The notes beneath the pieces were generated by a model. The model did no database searches. It saw only the letters and a program-made list of their open reading frames with translations, and was not told the DNA's origin. From assembly GCA_028288585.1 (NCBI GenBank), contig JAQBNL010000084.1, positions 1 to 64,000 on the forward strand: 64,000 bases of DNA. The letters run 5' to 3'. Numbering within the stretch: position 1 is the stretch's first letter; each line of letters starts with the position of its first letter. A program made the position numbers and the translations under genes. Of the stretch, positions 49,917 to 58,974 are shown piece by piece. This stretch comes from Chitinophagaceae bacterium. GTDB taxonomy: Bacteria > Bacteroidota > Bacteroidia > Chitinophagales > Chitinophagaceae.

Positions 49917-51029
49917 TTAAAAGCCAAAAGGCTGCTCCGTTCTTTGGATTATACCGCCGCCAATTACATCATCTCCTTCATAAAAAACTGCACTTTGGCC
50001 GGGAGCAATGCCCTTTACATCTTCATAAAAACGAACATTTATACCTTTTTCGTATGTATGCAGGGTTGATAAAGCCCCTTTATCTTTATACCTGATCTTG
50101 GTTATCACGTCCATTCCATCTGTAATGCCATCATATTTTATCCAGTTAATACCGGAAACCTTCATTTCATTTTTATTAAGATCATCTTCTCCTCCCAAAA
50201 CAATGGTATTGCTTTCGGGGATAATTTCGGTTACAAATGCAGGTTTGCCCAGCGCAATATCCAGGCCTTTTCTTTGCCCGATAGTATAAAAAGGATAGCC
50301 TTTGTGGTTGCCTAATATCTTACCACTTTTATCAACAAAATATCCGCCTTCTACTTTTTCTTCAAGCCCTTCTACTTTTCTTTTTAAGAAACCGCGGTAG
50401 TCATTATCGGGCACAAAACAGATCTCGTAGCTCTCACTTTTTTTAGCCAATTCCGGATAGCCAAAATCATGTGCCATTTGCCTGATGGCAGATTTACGAT
50501 AAGTACCCAGCGGTAATAATGTTCTGCTCAACAGATCCTGTTGCAGGCCCCACAGCACATAGCTTTGGTCTTTGGTTTCATCAATTCCTTTTCTTATAAA
50601 ATATCTCCCGTTTGTATGCTGATGAATTTGTGCATAGTGGCCCGTTGCAATAAAATCACAACCCAGTGCATCGGCTCTTTTTAATAAAGCCCGCCACTTG
50701 ATATGCGTGTTGCACATTACACATGGGTTAGGCGTGCGGCCCGCCATATATTCTTCTACAAAATTGTCAATAACAAAATCACCAAACTCATCTCTTATAT
50801 CCAAAATAAAATGGGGAAAGCCATGTTGTACTGCGGCAGCACGGGCATCATTAAAACTATCCAGGTTACAGCAACCGGTTTCTTTTTTTGATGTGCCGCC
50901 ACTGGTTGCGTAATCCCATGTTTTCATGGTAATGCCAATTACCTCATACCCTTCGTGATGCAGCATAAGTGCTGCAACAGTACTGTCGATACCGCCGCTC
51001 ATTGCCATTAAAACTTTTCCTTTACTCAT
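49917..51029 (-). CDS. mnmA: tRNA-specific 2-thiouridylase MnmA
   Basis: 370 aa. Adds sulfur to U34 of tRNA for Lys, Glu and Gln. PP-loop MSGGIDSTVAALML, catalytic Cys in NPCVMCN and the second in YEICFVPD, and DQSYVLWGL identify it. The 2-thiolation acts with a persulfide relay not encoded here. A near-perfect Bacteroidota promoter lies at 51044-51074. Confidence 0.96.
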   Translation of the reverse strand: MSKGKVLMAMSGGIDSTVAALMLHHEGYEVIGITMKTWDYATSGGTSKKETGCCNLDSFNDARAAAVQHGFPHFILDIRDEFGDFVIDNFVEEYMAGRTPNPCVMCNTHIKWRALLKRADALGCDFIATGHYAQIHQHTNGRYFIRKGIDETKDQSYVLWGLQQDLLSRTLLPLGTYRKSAIRQMAHDFGYPELAKKSESYEICFVPDNDYRGFLKRKVEGLEEKVEGGYFVDKSGKILGNHKGYPFYTIGQRKGLDIALGKPAFVTEIIPESNTIVLGGEDDLNKNEMKVSGINWIKYDGITDGMDVITKIRYKDKGALSTLHTYEKGINVRFYEDVKGIAPGQSAVFYEGDDVIGGGIIQRTEQPFGF

Positions 51030-51043
51030 AAAAATTTAATCTG

Positions 51044-51074
51044 CAAAGATAAGCTAATGCCGCTAAGGCACAAA
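51044..51074 (-). promoter_or_regulatory. Promoter of mnmA (TTTG-N19-TATCTTTG)
   Basis: On the minus strand TTTG (51071-51074), 19 bases, then TATCTTTG (51044-51051), 15 bases before the start codon. It is the best match to the Bacteroidota -33/-7 consensus seen in this window. The -33 box lies within a CGCTAAGG repeat (51056-51094). Confidence 0.7.
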
Positions 51075-51094
51075 GGCGCTAAGTAACACTAAGG
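51056..51094. repeat. CGCTAAGG...GGCGCTAAG intergenic repeat
   Basis: GCCGCTAAGGCACAAAGGCGCTAAG followed by TAACACTAAGG; related in the opposite sense to 7424-7462. It overlaps the -33 box of mnmA. Confidence 0.5.
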
Positions 51095-51151
51095 ATGCTG
51101 CATATTTTCTTTATGAATCTTCCTGCCTTAGTGCTTTTGTGGCAAAAAAAA

Positions 51152-52489
51152 CTATAACTTATCTTTTGCTATCCAGCCTTCGATGTTATCCTTGTCCCTT
51201 ATAAAATAAAAATCTTTAAATGCAGCCAGGATATTTATTTTATCACCTGCCACTAACATTTTTTTAGGCAGCCCTTCATAACCAGGTGTTGAAAGAAGTG
51301 CAAGTGTTTTTTTTATTGATATGCGTTTTATAGGCTTATTTACTGAAGTAATGGCAGCGCCTGCAACAAATCCTTTTTTACCATCCGGTAAAATAACCCG
51401 GTAAAAATTTCCTGTACCGGCTTCCGGTCGCAGTAATGTATTTTCTTCAAGCGTTATAAAATTGGTAGTAACCATCTGATCGAAAAAAAGCTTAACATTT
51501 TTTCCACTCCGCATCCATGTATTTAAAATATTTGGAGACACAGATAATTTTGCAGGCTCCCTGTAATCATTCTTTACAAAATATAAGGGATCGATTGCAA
51601 CGTTATTGTTCGTATAAATTCCAAAATGTAAATGCGATACTGTAAATTTTGCATTACCTGTATTCCCTGTCAATCCAAGAACATCGCCTGTTTTTACACG
51701 CTGGCCTTCTTTGGCAATTTGCGAATCAAGATGAGCATAATACAAACTGTAAGAAGCATTATCAGGCCGCATAAAAATTACCTTTCCTCCCAATGCATTT
51801 TCATTTACTCTCGTTATAATACCGTTTACCGATGCTACTGCCTGTGAACATTTGGGAGCAAGGATATCAATACCCTCATGTTTTCTTTCGCCATTATCCC
51901 TGCCGGTACCAAACAGGCTTATTATACTGCTTTTTACATTTTGCTGAATTGGAAATGAAAGAGAAGGACCAGCTGTTATAGTAAAAGTATATTCTCCCTT
52001 TTTTAATAATTCAGGTTGAATTCGTACAATAAAAGTTGTGTCTTCATTTACAGAATATTCTAAAGAAAAATTAGTTGTATCTGCTGCTGATATAAACTTA
52101 GGTGTTCTATTTTCCGAGGCAGGATAAGGTTGCCACAGGTCAACATACATTGCAAAATTCTCTACAGTTTTTTTTGTTATAAAGATTTTTAATTTTTGCC
52201 CACGCCTTGCTTTAAAACGCAATCCAATTCCATTGGCACGGTCATCAGCAAAATAGCCTGTTTCGCTGTAGGGTAAAGAGATGTCTAAAGGATTACTAAG
52301 CGTTATAGCTGCTGCTTTTAGCCATGCCTCGCCTAATGCGGTTTCTTTTAAACCGGCATCTTTTATTTTCTTTTCGTATTCCTGGTGCGGCGTTTTTTTG
52401 CCGAATATTCCCGGCCCGGGAGAAGAGCAGGCATAGAGTAATAAAGAAAGTAAACAGAGAAAAAAGAAAGAGGAATTTTTATTTTGCAT
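51152..52489 (-). CDS. M23-family peptidoglycan endopeptidase lipoprotein
   Basis: 445 aa from Met at 52489. Leader with lipobox LLLYACSS. The metallopeptidase domain (~215-310) has HEGIDILAPKCSQAVAS (H..D zinc ligands), YYAHLDSQIAKEGQRV and HLHFGIY. The C-terminal ~60 residues are SH3-like (GWIAKDKL). The N-terminal ~190 residues are a beta-rich domain. Likely remodels the cell wall at the outer membrane. Activity inferred from the intact H-x-H and HxxxD motifs. Confidence 0.88.
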   Translation of the reverse strand: MQNKNSSFFFLCLLSLLLYACSSPGPGIFGKKTPHQEYEKKIKDAGLKETALGEAWLKAAAITLSNPLDISLPYSETGYFADDRANGIGLRFKARRGQKLKIFITKKTVENFAMYVDLWQPYPASENRTPKFISAADTTNFSLEYSVNEDTTFIVRIQPELLKKGEYTFTITAGPSLSFPIQQNVKSSIISLFGTGRDNGERKHEGIDILAPKCSQAVASVNGIITRVNENALGGKVIFMRPDNASYSLYYAHLDSQIAKEGQRVKTGDVLGLTGNTGNAKFTVSHLHFGIYTNNNVAIDPLYFVKNDYREPAKLSVSPNILNTWMRSGKNVKLFFDQMVTTNFITLEENTLLRPEAGTGNFYRVILPDGKKGFVAGAAITSVNKPIKRISIKKTLALLSTPGYEGLPKKMLVAGDKINILAAFKDFYFIRDKDNIEGWIAKDKL

Positions 52490-52570
52490 AGGAATCAATT
52501 AGTCAAATTTACATCAGCTATTCAAAATGAAATCTTAATAAACAGTTTGATCTTCTATTTGCTTTCCCAT

Positions 52571-52606
52571 TAATCCTTTAATCCCGTAAATCCCAGTTCA
52601 GACAGA
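52571..52606. repeat. CTGAACC-type repeat family, copy 2 (reverse)
   Basis: The reverse complement reads TGTCTGAACTGGGATTTACG followed by GGATTAAAGGATTA, matching 37361-37400 and 62567-62664. Located just upstream of thyA. Confidence 0.55.
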
Positions 52607-52623
52607 ATTATTATCTTGCATCC

Positions 52624-53418
52624 ATGCAGCAATATCTTCACCTATTAGAACATATTTTAAAGAATGGGACTGATAAAAGTGACAGGACCGGCACAGGAAC
52701 ACGAAGTGTTTTTGGCTATCAAATGCGTTTTGATCTTGCTGAAGAGTTTCCTTTAGTCACCACAAAAAAATTGCATCTTAAAAGTATTATTTACGAACTG
52801 CTTTGGTTCTTAAAAGGAGATACCAACATACAATATTTAAAAGAACATGGTGTGAGAATATGGGATGAATGGGCAGATGAGAATGGCGACCTTGGCCCTG
52901 TTTACGGAAAGCAGTGGCGTAGTTGGGAAGGTGCAAATGGAAAAGTTGTTGATCAAATATCAGAACTGATTCACCAAATAAAAACAAATCCGGATAGTCG
53001 CAGGCTAATTGTAAGCGCATGGAATGTTGCAGAGCTTCCGGAAATGAAATTGATGCCGTGTCATTGCCTGTTTCAATTCTATGTTGCCAATGGTAAATTA
53101 AGTTGCCAGCTTTATCAACGAAGTGCAGATGTATTTCTTGGAGTTCCATTTAATATTGCTTCCTATGCTTTACTTACTATAATGATAGCACAGGTTTGTG
53201 ATTTGGAAGTGGGAGAATTTATTCATTCATTTGGCGATGTGCATTTATACAGCAACCATTTTGAGCAGGCAGAGTTGCAATTAACAAGAACACCTTTTGC
53301 ATTGCCACAAATGAAGATAAATCCTTCAGTAAAAAATATATTTGATTTTAAGTTTGAGGATTTTGAATTGTTGAATTATGAAAGTCATCCACCGATAAAA
53401 GCCCCTGTGGCTGTTTAA
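52624..53418 (+). CDS. thyA: Thymidylate synthase
   Basis: 264 aa. Converts dUMP to dTMP with methylene-tetrahydrofolate. [16 protein letters not shown], catalytic Cys in [31 protein letters not shown] and DVHLYSNH are all present. Followed three bases later by folA, whose enzyme recycles the dihydrofolate produced. Confidence 0.97.
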   Translation: MQQYLHLLEHILKNGTDKSDRTGTGTRSVFGYQMRFDLAEEFPLVTTKKLHLKSIIYELLWFLKGDTNIQYLKEHGVRIWDEWADENGDLGPVYGKQWRSWEGANGKVVDQISELIHQIKTNPDSRRLIVSAWNVAELPEMKLMPCHCLFQFYVANGKLSCQLYQRSADVFLGVPFNIASYALLTIMIAQVCDLEVGEFIHSFGDVHLYSNHFEQAELQLTRTPFALPQMKINPSVKNIFDFKFEDFELLNYESHPPIKAPVAV

Positions 53419-53420
53419 TT

Positions 53421-53915
53421 ATGGTTATATCACATCTTGTTGCAGCTTCAGAAAATAATGTTATCGGTAAGAATAACCAGTTGCCATGGAATTTGCCAAA
53501 CGATTTTAAATTTTTTAAAAATAAAACCTGGGGAATGCCGGTTGTTATGGGGCGTAAGACCTATGAGTCAATGGAAAAAGAGTTGAAAGGAAGAATAAAT
53601 ATTGTTGTTACCACAAATAAAGAATGGAAAAGAGAAAATGTAATTGTCGTTTCTTCAATAGAAGAAGGAATTAATAAAGCAGAAGAAACAGATTGTAAGG
53701 AAATTTTTATTATTGGTGGAGGAGAGATATTTAAACAATCGATGGACATAGCAAACCGCCTCTATATAACCCGGGTGCATGCTACAGTTGATGGGGATAC
53801 TTTTTATCCTTCTATTGATAAGAGTAAATGGAAATTAATCTCTGAAGATCCGCATCCGGCGGATGAAAAACACCAGTTTGCATATACCTTTCAGCTTTGG
53901 GAAAAAAACAGTTAA
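53421..53915 (+). CDS. folA: Dihydrofolate reductase
   Basis: 164 aa. NADPH-dependent reduction of dihydrofolate. N-terminal AASENNVIGKNNQLPWNLP, VVMGRKTYESM and IIGGGEIFKQSM are conserved; the catalytic acidic residue is in the PNDFKFFKNKT region. Coupled with thyA in an operon, and overlaps the next gene by one base. Confidence 0.96.
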   Translation: MVISHLVAASENNVIGKNNQLPWNLPNDFKFFKNKTWGMPVVMGRKTYESMEKELKGRINIVVTTNKEWKRENVIVVSSIEEGINKAEETDCKEIFIIGGGEIFKQSMDIANRLYITRVHATVDGDTFYPSIDKSKWKLISEDPHPADEKHQFAYTFQLWEKNS

Positions 53916-54712
53916 TGTATACCCGCTTTCAATTAGCTAAAAAATATCTTCATTATTATTTAACTGCTTCTAATGGCAAAGGCCACGGCGTTCATTCTCC
54001 TTTTGTTTTTGATTTTATAAAAAACGTTTTAAATGATAAAAAGGATGATGACTCTTATGATTCCATTGAAAAATTAAGAGAAGAATTATTGCATGACAAA
54101 AGAATTATCGAAGTGGAAGATTATGGTGCGGGCTCTGCAGTAATGCCTCTCAACAAAAGAGTGATAAAAGACATTGCAGATTCTTCTCTAAAGACAAAAA
54201 AATTTGCACAGTTATTATTCAGGATAGCTCAATACTATAAATCGCAAACTATTGTTGAGTTAGGTACGTCCTTAGGTATTACAACTCTTTATCTTGGGGC
54301 TGCCAATAAAACTTCAGAAGTATTTACGCTGGAAGGCTCTAAAAATGTGGCAGCCGTTGCACAATCTAATTTTCAGAAACCGGGCTTGCAAAATATAAAA
54401 TTATTGCAGGGAAACTTTGATGATACATTGCCTGCTCTTTTATCGCAGATTCAAAAGGTTGATCTTGCTTTTGTAGATGGAAACCACAGGAAGCTCCCAA
54501 CTCTCAATTACTTTGATCAACTAATCAACAAATCAACCGAATCAACTATTTTAATTTTTGACGATATTCACTGGAGCGCCGAAATGGAAGCCGCATGGAA
54601 ACAAATTCAGCAACATCCTGCCGTAACATTAACTATCGATCTTTTCTTTATTGGTCTTGTGTTTTTTAGAAAAGATTTTAAGGCAAAGCAACATTTTGTT
54701 ATCAGGTTTTAA
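53915..54712 (+). CDS. SAM-dependent O-methyltransferase-like protein
   Basis: 265 aa from ATG at 53915, which overlaps the folA stop. An N-terminal helical part (FQLAKKYLHYYLTASNGK) is followed by a class I MTase: VELGTSLGITTLYLGAA (motif I), VDLAFVDGNHRKLPTLNYF (D at motif IV) and STILIFDDIHWSAEM. This resembles class I O-methyltransferases of unknown substrate. Likely part of the thyA-folA operon. Confidence 0.82.
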   Translation: MYTRFQLAKKYLHYYLTASNGKGHGVHSPFVFDFIKNVLNDKKDDDSYDSIEKLREELLHDKRIIEVEDYGAGSAVMPLNKRVIKDIADSSLKTKKFAQLLFRIAQYYKSQTIVELGTSLGITTLYLGAANKTSEVFTLEGSKNVAAVAQSNFQKPGLQNIKLLQGNFDDTLPALLSQIQKVDLAFVDGNHRKLPTLNYFDQLINKSTESTILIFDDIHWSAEMEAAWKQIQQHPAVTLTIDLFFIGLVFFRKDFKAKQHFVIRF

Positions 54713-54745
54713 ATTTTCAATATCTTACGGCCATATTTGTATGCT

Positions 54746-55870
54746 ATGATAATCGGTGTTTTAAAAGAACCATCACCTGAAACAAGAGTCTCCTTATTGC
54801 CTGAGCATTTAGCTACGCTTAAAAAATGGAATGTTGATGCGGTTGTTGAAACCAATGCAGGAATAACTGCCTTTGTCACAAATGAAAAGTACACTGAGGC
54901 AGGCGCAAAGGTTGTAAGCCGCGAAGAAGTTTTACAAACGGCAGACATAATTTTATCCATTAATATTTTTCCTGAAGCCCAAACTTCTAACCTAAAATCA
55001 AAGGTTCTTCTTGGTAATTACCAGGCGTTGTTTAATGCAGCTCTTATAAAAGACTGGAGTGATAAGGGGATTACAGTGTTCAGCATTGATATGATACCAA
55101 GAACAACCAGGGCACAAAGTATGGATGTACTAAGCAGCCAGGCAAATATTGCAGGGTATAAAGCGGTATTGCTTGCTGCTAATTTATTTCCGAAATATTT
55201 TCCAATGTTCATGACTGCTGCCGGGAGTATTCCGCCTGCAAAAATTTTAATATTAGGAGCAGGTGTGGCAGGTTTGCAGGCAATTGCAACGGCCAAAAGA
55301 TTAGGAGCTGTTGTAGAAGTATTTGATACAAGGCCTGCCGTTAAAGAAGAAGTGATGAGTCTTGGGGCAAAGTTTGTAGAAGTAGAAGGTGCCGCTGATG
55401 CAAGCAAGGCCGGTGGATATGCGGTTGAGCAATCAGAGGAATTTTTACAAAAACAAAAAGCAAAAATTGCAGAGAGTGTTGCCAAGGCTGATATTGTAAT
55501 TACCACAGCGCAGATACCGGGTAAGAAAGCGCCTGTATTAATTACAACCCAAATGATGGAGAACATGAAAAATGGTTCGGTAATAGTTGATCTGGCAGCT
55601 TCTACAGGCGGTAATACAGAGCTTACAAAAAACGCAGAAAATTTTTCTCACAATGGAGTAACTATTGTTGGTAATTCTAATTTGCCATCGACTATGCCTT
55701 TTGATGCCAGTAAATTATATGGAAAGAATATTTTAAACTTTTTACAATTGATAATTGATAAAGAAGGAAAAATAAATTTGAATTTTGAAGATGACCTGGT
55801 GAAAGGCACCTGTATTGCTCATGATGGTAAAATAATCAATGAAAGGGTTCAAAGTCTGGTAGCCTCCTAA
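54746..55870 (+). CDS. pntAA: NAD(P) transhydrogenase alpha-1 subunit
   Basis: 374 aa from ATG at 54746 (MIIGVLKEPSPETRVSLL); an upstream TTG is less likely. NAD-binding dI domain of the proton-translocating transhydrogenase; GAGVAGLQAIATAKRLGAVV is the Rossmann motif, and AAGSIPPAKILILG and TAQIPGKKAPVLIT fit. In the split-gene form the membrane part is encoded by the next gene. Separated from it by a repeat-containing gap. Confidence 0.94.
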   Translation: MIIGVLKEPSPETRVSLLPEHLATLKKWNVDAVVETNAGITAFVTNEKYTEAGAKVVSREEVLQTADIILSINIFPEAQTSNLKSKVLLGNYQALFNAALIKDWSDKGITVFSIDMIPRTTRAQSMDVLSSQANIAGYKAVLLAANLFPKYFPMFMTAAGSIPPAKILILGAGVAGLQAIATAKRLGAVVEVFDTRPAVKEEVMSLGAKFVEVEGAADASKAGGYAVEQSEEFLQKQKAKIAESVAKADIVITTAQIPGKKAPVLITTQMMENMKNGSVIVDLAASTGGNTELTKNAENFSHNGVTIVGNSNLPSTMPFDASKLYGKNILNFLQLIIDKEGKINLNFEDDLVKGTCIAHDGKIINERVQSLVAS

Positions 55871-55893
55871 ATCCCCCGGAGGGGGACTTTGAA
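55868..55893. repeat. Palindromic CCCCCGGAGGGGG repeat
   Basis: AATCCCCCGGAGGGGGACTTTG directly after the pntAA stop codon (which it overlaps). A related word at 55974-56012 carries GGGATTTGGAGGGGCATTAG. Confidence 0.5.
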
Positions 55894-55973
55894 AGGCAAT
55901 AATACTTTGAAGTTTTTTATAGAAACAATAATGTTGAATAAAATAATGCATCTTAAATTATTTAAAAAGCTTC

Positions 55974-56012
55974 GGAAATCCCGATAAACCGGGATTTGGA
56001 GGGGCATTAGAG
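55974..56012. repeat. AAATCCC...GGGATTT inverted repeat with GGAGGGG tail
   Basis: AAATCCCGATAAACCGGGATTT is a hairpin with perfect 7-bp arms, then GGAGGGGCATTAGAGGAGGC. It lies between the two transhydrogenase alpha genes. Confidence 0.5.
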
Positions 56013-56024
56013 GAGGCTTAATTT

Positions 56025-56339
56025 ATGCAAAACGTTCTTCAATGGATAACTAATAATCAGCAGATAATATACATTGTTATACTGATGATATTTGTTGGGA
56101 TAGAAGTGATAGGCAGGGTGCCAAGTGTATTGCATACACCACTTATGAGCGGGGCCAATGCCATTCATGGTGTAGTTATTATCGGTGCTATTATCGTTAT
56201 GGGCAAAGCGGAAGGAGATAATTATTTAGCATTAATACTGGGTTTTCTTGCAGTGATATTGGGAACATTAAATGTTGTAGGCGGGTTTGTGGTTACCGAC
56301 CGTATGCTGGAAATGTTTAAAGCAAAAAAGAAGAAATAA
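56025..56339 (+). CDS. pntAB: NAD(P) transhydrogenase alpha-2 subunit (membrane)
   Basis: 104 aa with three hydrophobic helices (IIYIVILMIFVGIEVIGRV, GANAIHGVVIIGAIIVMG, ALILGFLAVILGTLNVVGGF) and a Lys-rich C-terminal tail. It supplies part of the proton channel. Ends one base before the start of pntB. Confidence 0.92.
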   Translation: MQNVLQWITNNQQIIYIVILMIFVGIEVIGRVPSVLHTPLMSGANAIHGVVIIGAIIVMGKAEGDNYLALILGFLAVILGTLNVVGGFVVTDRMLEMFKAKKKK

Positions 56340-56340
56340 T

Positions 56341-57771
56341 ATGGGATTGAATCTGTTGACGATATGCTACCTGGTTGCTTCGGTAACTTTTATTTTAGGC
56401 CTTAAGATGTTGTCTAATCCTGTTTCTGCAAGAAGAGGAAATTTAATTGCAGCAGCAGGAATGCTGGTTGCAATTATCGGAACAATATTCCTATATCGCA
56501 ATACCGAAACAGGTGAGCATCTTCATAATTACGCATGGATATTTGGAGGGCTGGCGATTGGCGGAATTATAGGTACAATGGCTGCACGCAAAGTGAAAAT
56601 GACGGCCATGCCGGAGATGGTGAGTTTGTTTAATGGAATGGGCGGCGCATGTGCTGCATTGATTTCGTTGGTGGAGTTCAATCATCTTTCCAAAGAACTT
56701 TCTCTTAATAACAGCAGTGAATTTGTAAGTAGTATTCAACCCACAGTATTAATTATCGTGTTAGGACTTATCATTGGCTCTGTATCTTTTGCAGGCAGTA
56801 TGATAGCATGGGGAAAATTAAACGGCAAGGTGAAAGACTTTAGTTTCACCGGTCAGAATATTCTTAATCTTATAATTTTAGCTGTTGCGCTTGGCGCCGG
56901 GGCATATCTTGTAATTCATCCTGCACATAGTTTTTTGTTATATGGAATTCTCGCCTTGGCATTGATGTACGGGGTATTGTTTGTAATGCCGATCGGTGGC
57001 GCTGATATGCCGGTGGTGATCTCTCTTTTAAATTCTTTTACAGGAGTTGCCGCTGCATGCGGTGGATTTTTGTATGACAATAAAGTAATGCTTACCGGTG
57101 GAATTTTAGTTGGAGCTGCGGGAACATTGCTTACTATTTTAATGTGCAAGGCAATGAACAGGAGTCTTATAAATGTATTGGTTGGCTCATTCGGCGGAAG
57201 CAGTTCTTCTGCAGCAACTACCGGCGGAAAAGACCAGGGGCATTACAAAGAAATTTCTTTGAACGATGCTGCAACAATAATGAGCTATGCAAATAAAGTA
57301 ATGATAGTTCCCGGCTACGGGTTGGCTGTAGCCCAGGCGCAACATGCCTGTCATGAGCTTGAAAAAGTTTTAACTGAAAAAGGAGTTGAAGTAAATTATG
57401 CTATTCACCCCGTGGCAGGAAGAATGCCGGGACATATGAATGTATTGCTTGCAGAGGCTGATGTGAGTTATGAAAAACTGGAAGAAATGGAACAGGCCAA
57501 TGAGGAATTTAAAACTACGGATGTTGTTTTGATATTGGGAGCAAATGATGTGGTAAATCCTGCTGCTAAAAATGATCCTGCTTCTCCCATATATGGCATG
57601 CCTATTTTAGAAGTGGAATTAGCAAAGAATATAATAGTGAATAAGCGAAGCATGAAACCCGGTTATGCCGGGATAGAAAACGATCTTTTCTTCCAGCCAA
57701 AAACATCTATGTTATTTGGTGATGCAAAAAAAGTTTTGCAGGACCTGTTGGCTGAGATAAAGAATGTGTAA
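56341..57771 (+). CDS. pntB: NAD(P) transhydrogenase beta subunit
   Basis: 476 aa from ATG at 56341. The first ~285 residues hold about nine membrane helices; the last ~185 form the NADP-binding dIII domain (VMIVPGYGLAVAQAQHACHE, HPVAGRMPGHMNVLLAEADV, LILGANDVVNPAAKNDPASP). Drives NADPH formation from NADH with the proton gradient. Completes the complex with pntAA and pntAB. Confidence 0.96.
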   Translation: MGLNLLTICYLVASVTFILGLKMLSNPVSARRGNLIAAAGMLVAIIGTIFLYRNTETGEHLHNYAWIFGGLAIGGIIGTMAARKVKMTAMPEMVSLFNGMGGACAALISLVEFNHLSKELSLNNSSEFVSSIQPTVLIIVLGLIIGSVSFAGSMIAWGKLNGKVKDFSFTGQNILNLIILAVALGAGAYLVIHPAHSFLLYGILALALMYGVLFVMPIGGADMPVVISLLNSFTGVAAACGGFLYDNKVMLTGGILVGAAGTLLTILMCKAMNRSLINVLVGSFGGSSSSAATTGGKDQGHYKEISLNDAATIMSYANKVMIVPGYGLAVAQAQHACHELEKVLTEKGVEVNYAIHPVAGRMPGHMNVLLAEADVSYEKLEEMEQANEEFKTTDVVLILGANDVVNPAAKNDPASPIYGMPILEVELAKNIIVNKRSMKPGYAGIENDLFFQPKTSMLFGDAKKVLQDLLAEIKNV

Positions 57772-57777
57772 ATAAAA

Positions 57778-57800
57778 AACCCTTCCGGTTTGGAAGGGTT
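57778..57800 (-). terminator. Terminator of the DUF1573 genes
   Basis: AACCCTTCC-GGTTT-GGAAGGGTT is a perfect 9-bp stem; the minus strand continues with six T. It also separates the convergent pntB. Confidence 0.8.
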
Positions 57801-57821
57801 ATATAATTAAAAGCTTTTATC

Positions 57822-58367
57822 TTATTTCTTTACTACACTTTTTTCTACAACCTTCTTACCTTTTTTTGTTTTTACTTTAGAAGTACCGGCATCTGTTTTA
57901 GTTTCTGTTTTTACTTTGTCATCTTTCACTTTTACAGTTGTAATCTCGTCAGTTTTTTTATTTGTAGCTGCCCATGTATCATAAGCGGCTGGCTCTAAAA
58001 CCTCACCTGCAAGATTTATCTGCTTTATTTCATCAACACCGGCAAACTTTACGGTTAGTGTTTTATGGATTCCGCCAAGGGCAACTGCATTGTAAGTTGC
58101 TTTAATATAACCTGTTTTACCCGGCGCTATCGGCGCTTTTGTATAATCTGAAATAGTACAGCCACATGTTGGGTTAGCCTGTTCAATAATTAAAGGCTCT
58201 GTTCCAATATTAGTTACGATAAAGGTTGCAGTGGCAGGAACGCTTTGTTTTATTTTCCCAAAGTCATACGTGTCTGTGCTTAATTTAGCTACATCAGCTG
58301 CTTTTTTCTGCGCAAAAACTGCAGTGGCAAAAGTAAAAGCCATCAAAGAGAATAATAATTTTTTCAT
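57822..58367 (-). CDS. DUF1573 periplasmic protein
   Basis: 181 aa with signal peptide (MKKLLFSLMAFTFATAVFAQ). The DUF1573 Ig-like domain (~30-125) has YDFGKIKQSVPATATFIVTN, TEPLIIEQANPTCGCTISDY with the paired Cys (CGC), and PIAPGKTGYIKATYN. The C-terminus is a Lys/Thr-rich tail. Function unknown; these proteins are very common in Bacteroidota cell envelopes. Co-directional with a paralogue 27 bases upstream. Confidence 0.85.
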   Translation of the reverse strand: MKKLLFSLMAFTFATAVFAQKKAADVAKLSTDTYDFGKIKQSVPATATFIVTNIGTEPLIIEQANPTCGCTISDYTKAPIAPGKTGYIKATYNAVALGGIHKTLTVKFAGVDEIKQINLAGEVLEPAAYDTWAATNKKTDEITTVKVKDDKVKTETKTDAGTSKVKTKKGKKVVEKSVVKK

Positions 58368-58394
58368 TTTAAGAGGAGTTTTATAGTTTATTTA

Positions 58395-58862
58395 TTATTG
58401 ATTTTTTAAAAAGCCTAATCCGGAATTTTCAGGGGCAGATGTTGTTGGTGTTTTCCAAACCTCGCCCTTTATAGTGACTTGTTTATTTTGTGTTCCGTTG
58501 TATGTGATGGTAATAAATTTTGTAAAAGGTCCGTCATTGGCAGCATTATACCCCACATTTATTTTAGCAGTTGCTCCTGCAGGCACGGGCTCTTTACTCC
58601 ACTCCGGTGTTGTACAACCGCAGCTTGCCTGTACATTATCTAAAACCAGGGGCGTTGTGCCCGTATTGGTAAATGTAAAAACATGGGTTACAGGTTTGCC
58701 CTGCGGAATTTTGCCAAAATCATATTCAGTTTCTTTTAAAGAAATTACTTCAGGAATTGTTGAAGTTGTTTTATCTTCCTTAAAGGGAACAGTAACATTT
58801 GTTTGTGCACCCGCAACATAAGTGAAGGCCAGGGCGCAAATAAGAGTGAATATTTTTTTCAT
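58395..58862 (-). CDS. DUF1573 periplasmic protein (paralogue)
   Basis: 155 aa with signal peptide (KIFTLICALAFTYVAGAQ) and the same domain: YDFGKIPQGKPVTHVFTFTN, LVLDNVQASCGCTTPEW and PVPAGATAKINVGYNAA. The Lys/Thr tail of the neighbour is absent. First of the pair; a promoter lies at 58883-58915. Confidence 0.85.
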   Translation of the reverse strand: MKKIFTLICALAFTYVAGAQTNVTVPFKEDKTTSTIPEVISLKETEYDFGKIPQGKPVTHVFTFTNTGTTPLVLDNVQASCGCTTPEWSKEPVPAGATAKINVGYNAANDGPFTKFITITYNGTQNKQVTIKGEVWKTPTTSAPENSGLGFLKNQ

Positions 58863-58882
58863 TACCTGATAAATACGAATTT

Positions 58883-58915
58883 CAAAGATACAAAAACGAA
58901 TTTAATGACTTCAAA
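58883..58915 (-). promoter_or_regulatory. Promoter of the DUF1573 pair
   Basis: On the minus strand TTTG (58912-58915) and TATCTTTG (58883-58890) are separated by 21 bases, close to the -33/-7 consensus. Confidence 0.55.
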
Positions 58916-58961
58916 TTGTGGACAGGTTACCAGATTTTTAACAATCATCACCCATAATTAA

Positions 58962-58969
58962 TATTTTTG
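58962..58969 (+). promoter_or_regulatory. -7 promoter box of the second fused E1
   Basis: TATTTTTG lies only five bases before the ATG at 58975, which would give an almost leaderless transcript. Confidence 0.35.
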
Positions 58970-58974
58970 CCACT

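Noticed and set aside
50340-50410. KVEGLEEKVEGG segment of MnmA as a repeat insertion
   Set aside because: This segment is typical of MnmA of Bacteroidota as I recall it, so it is not anomalous.
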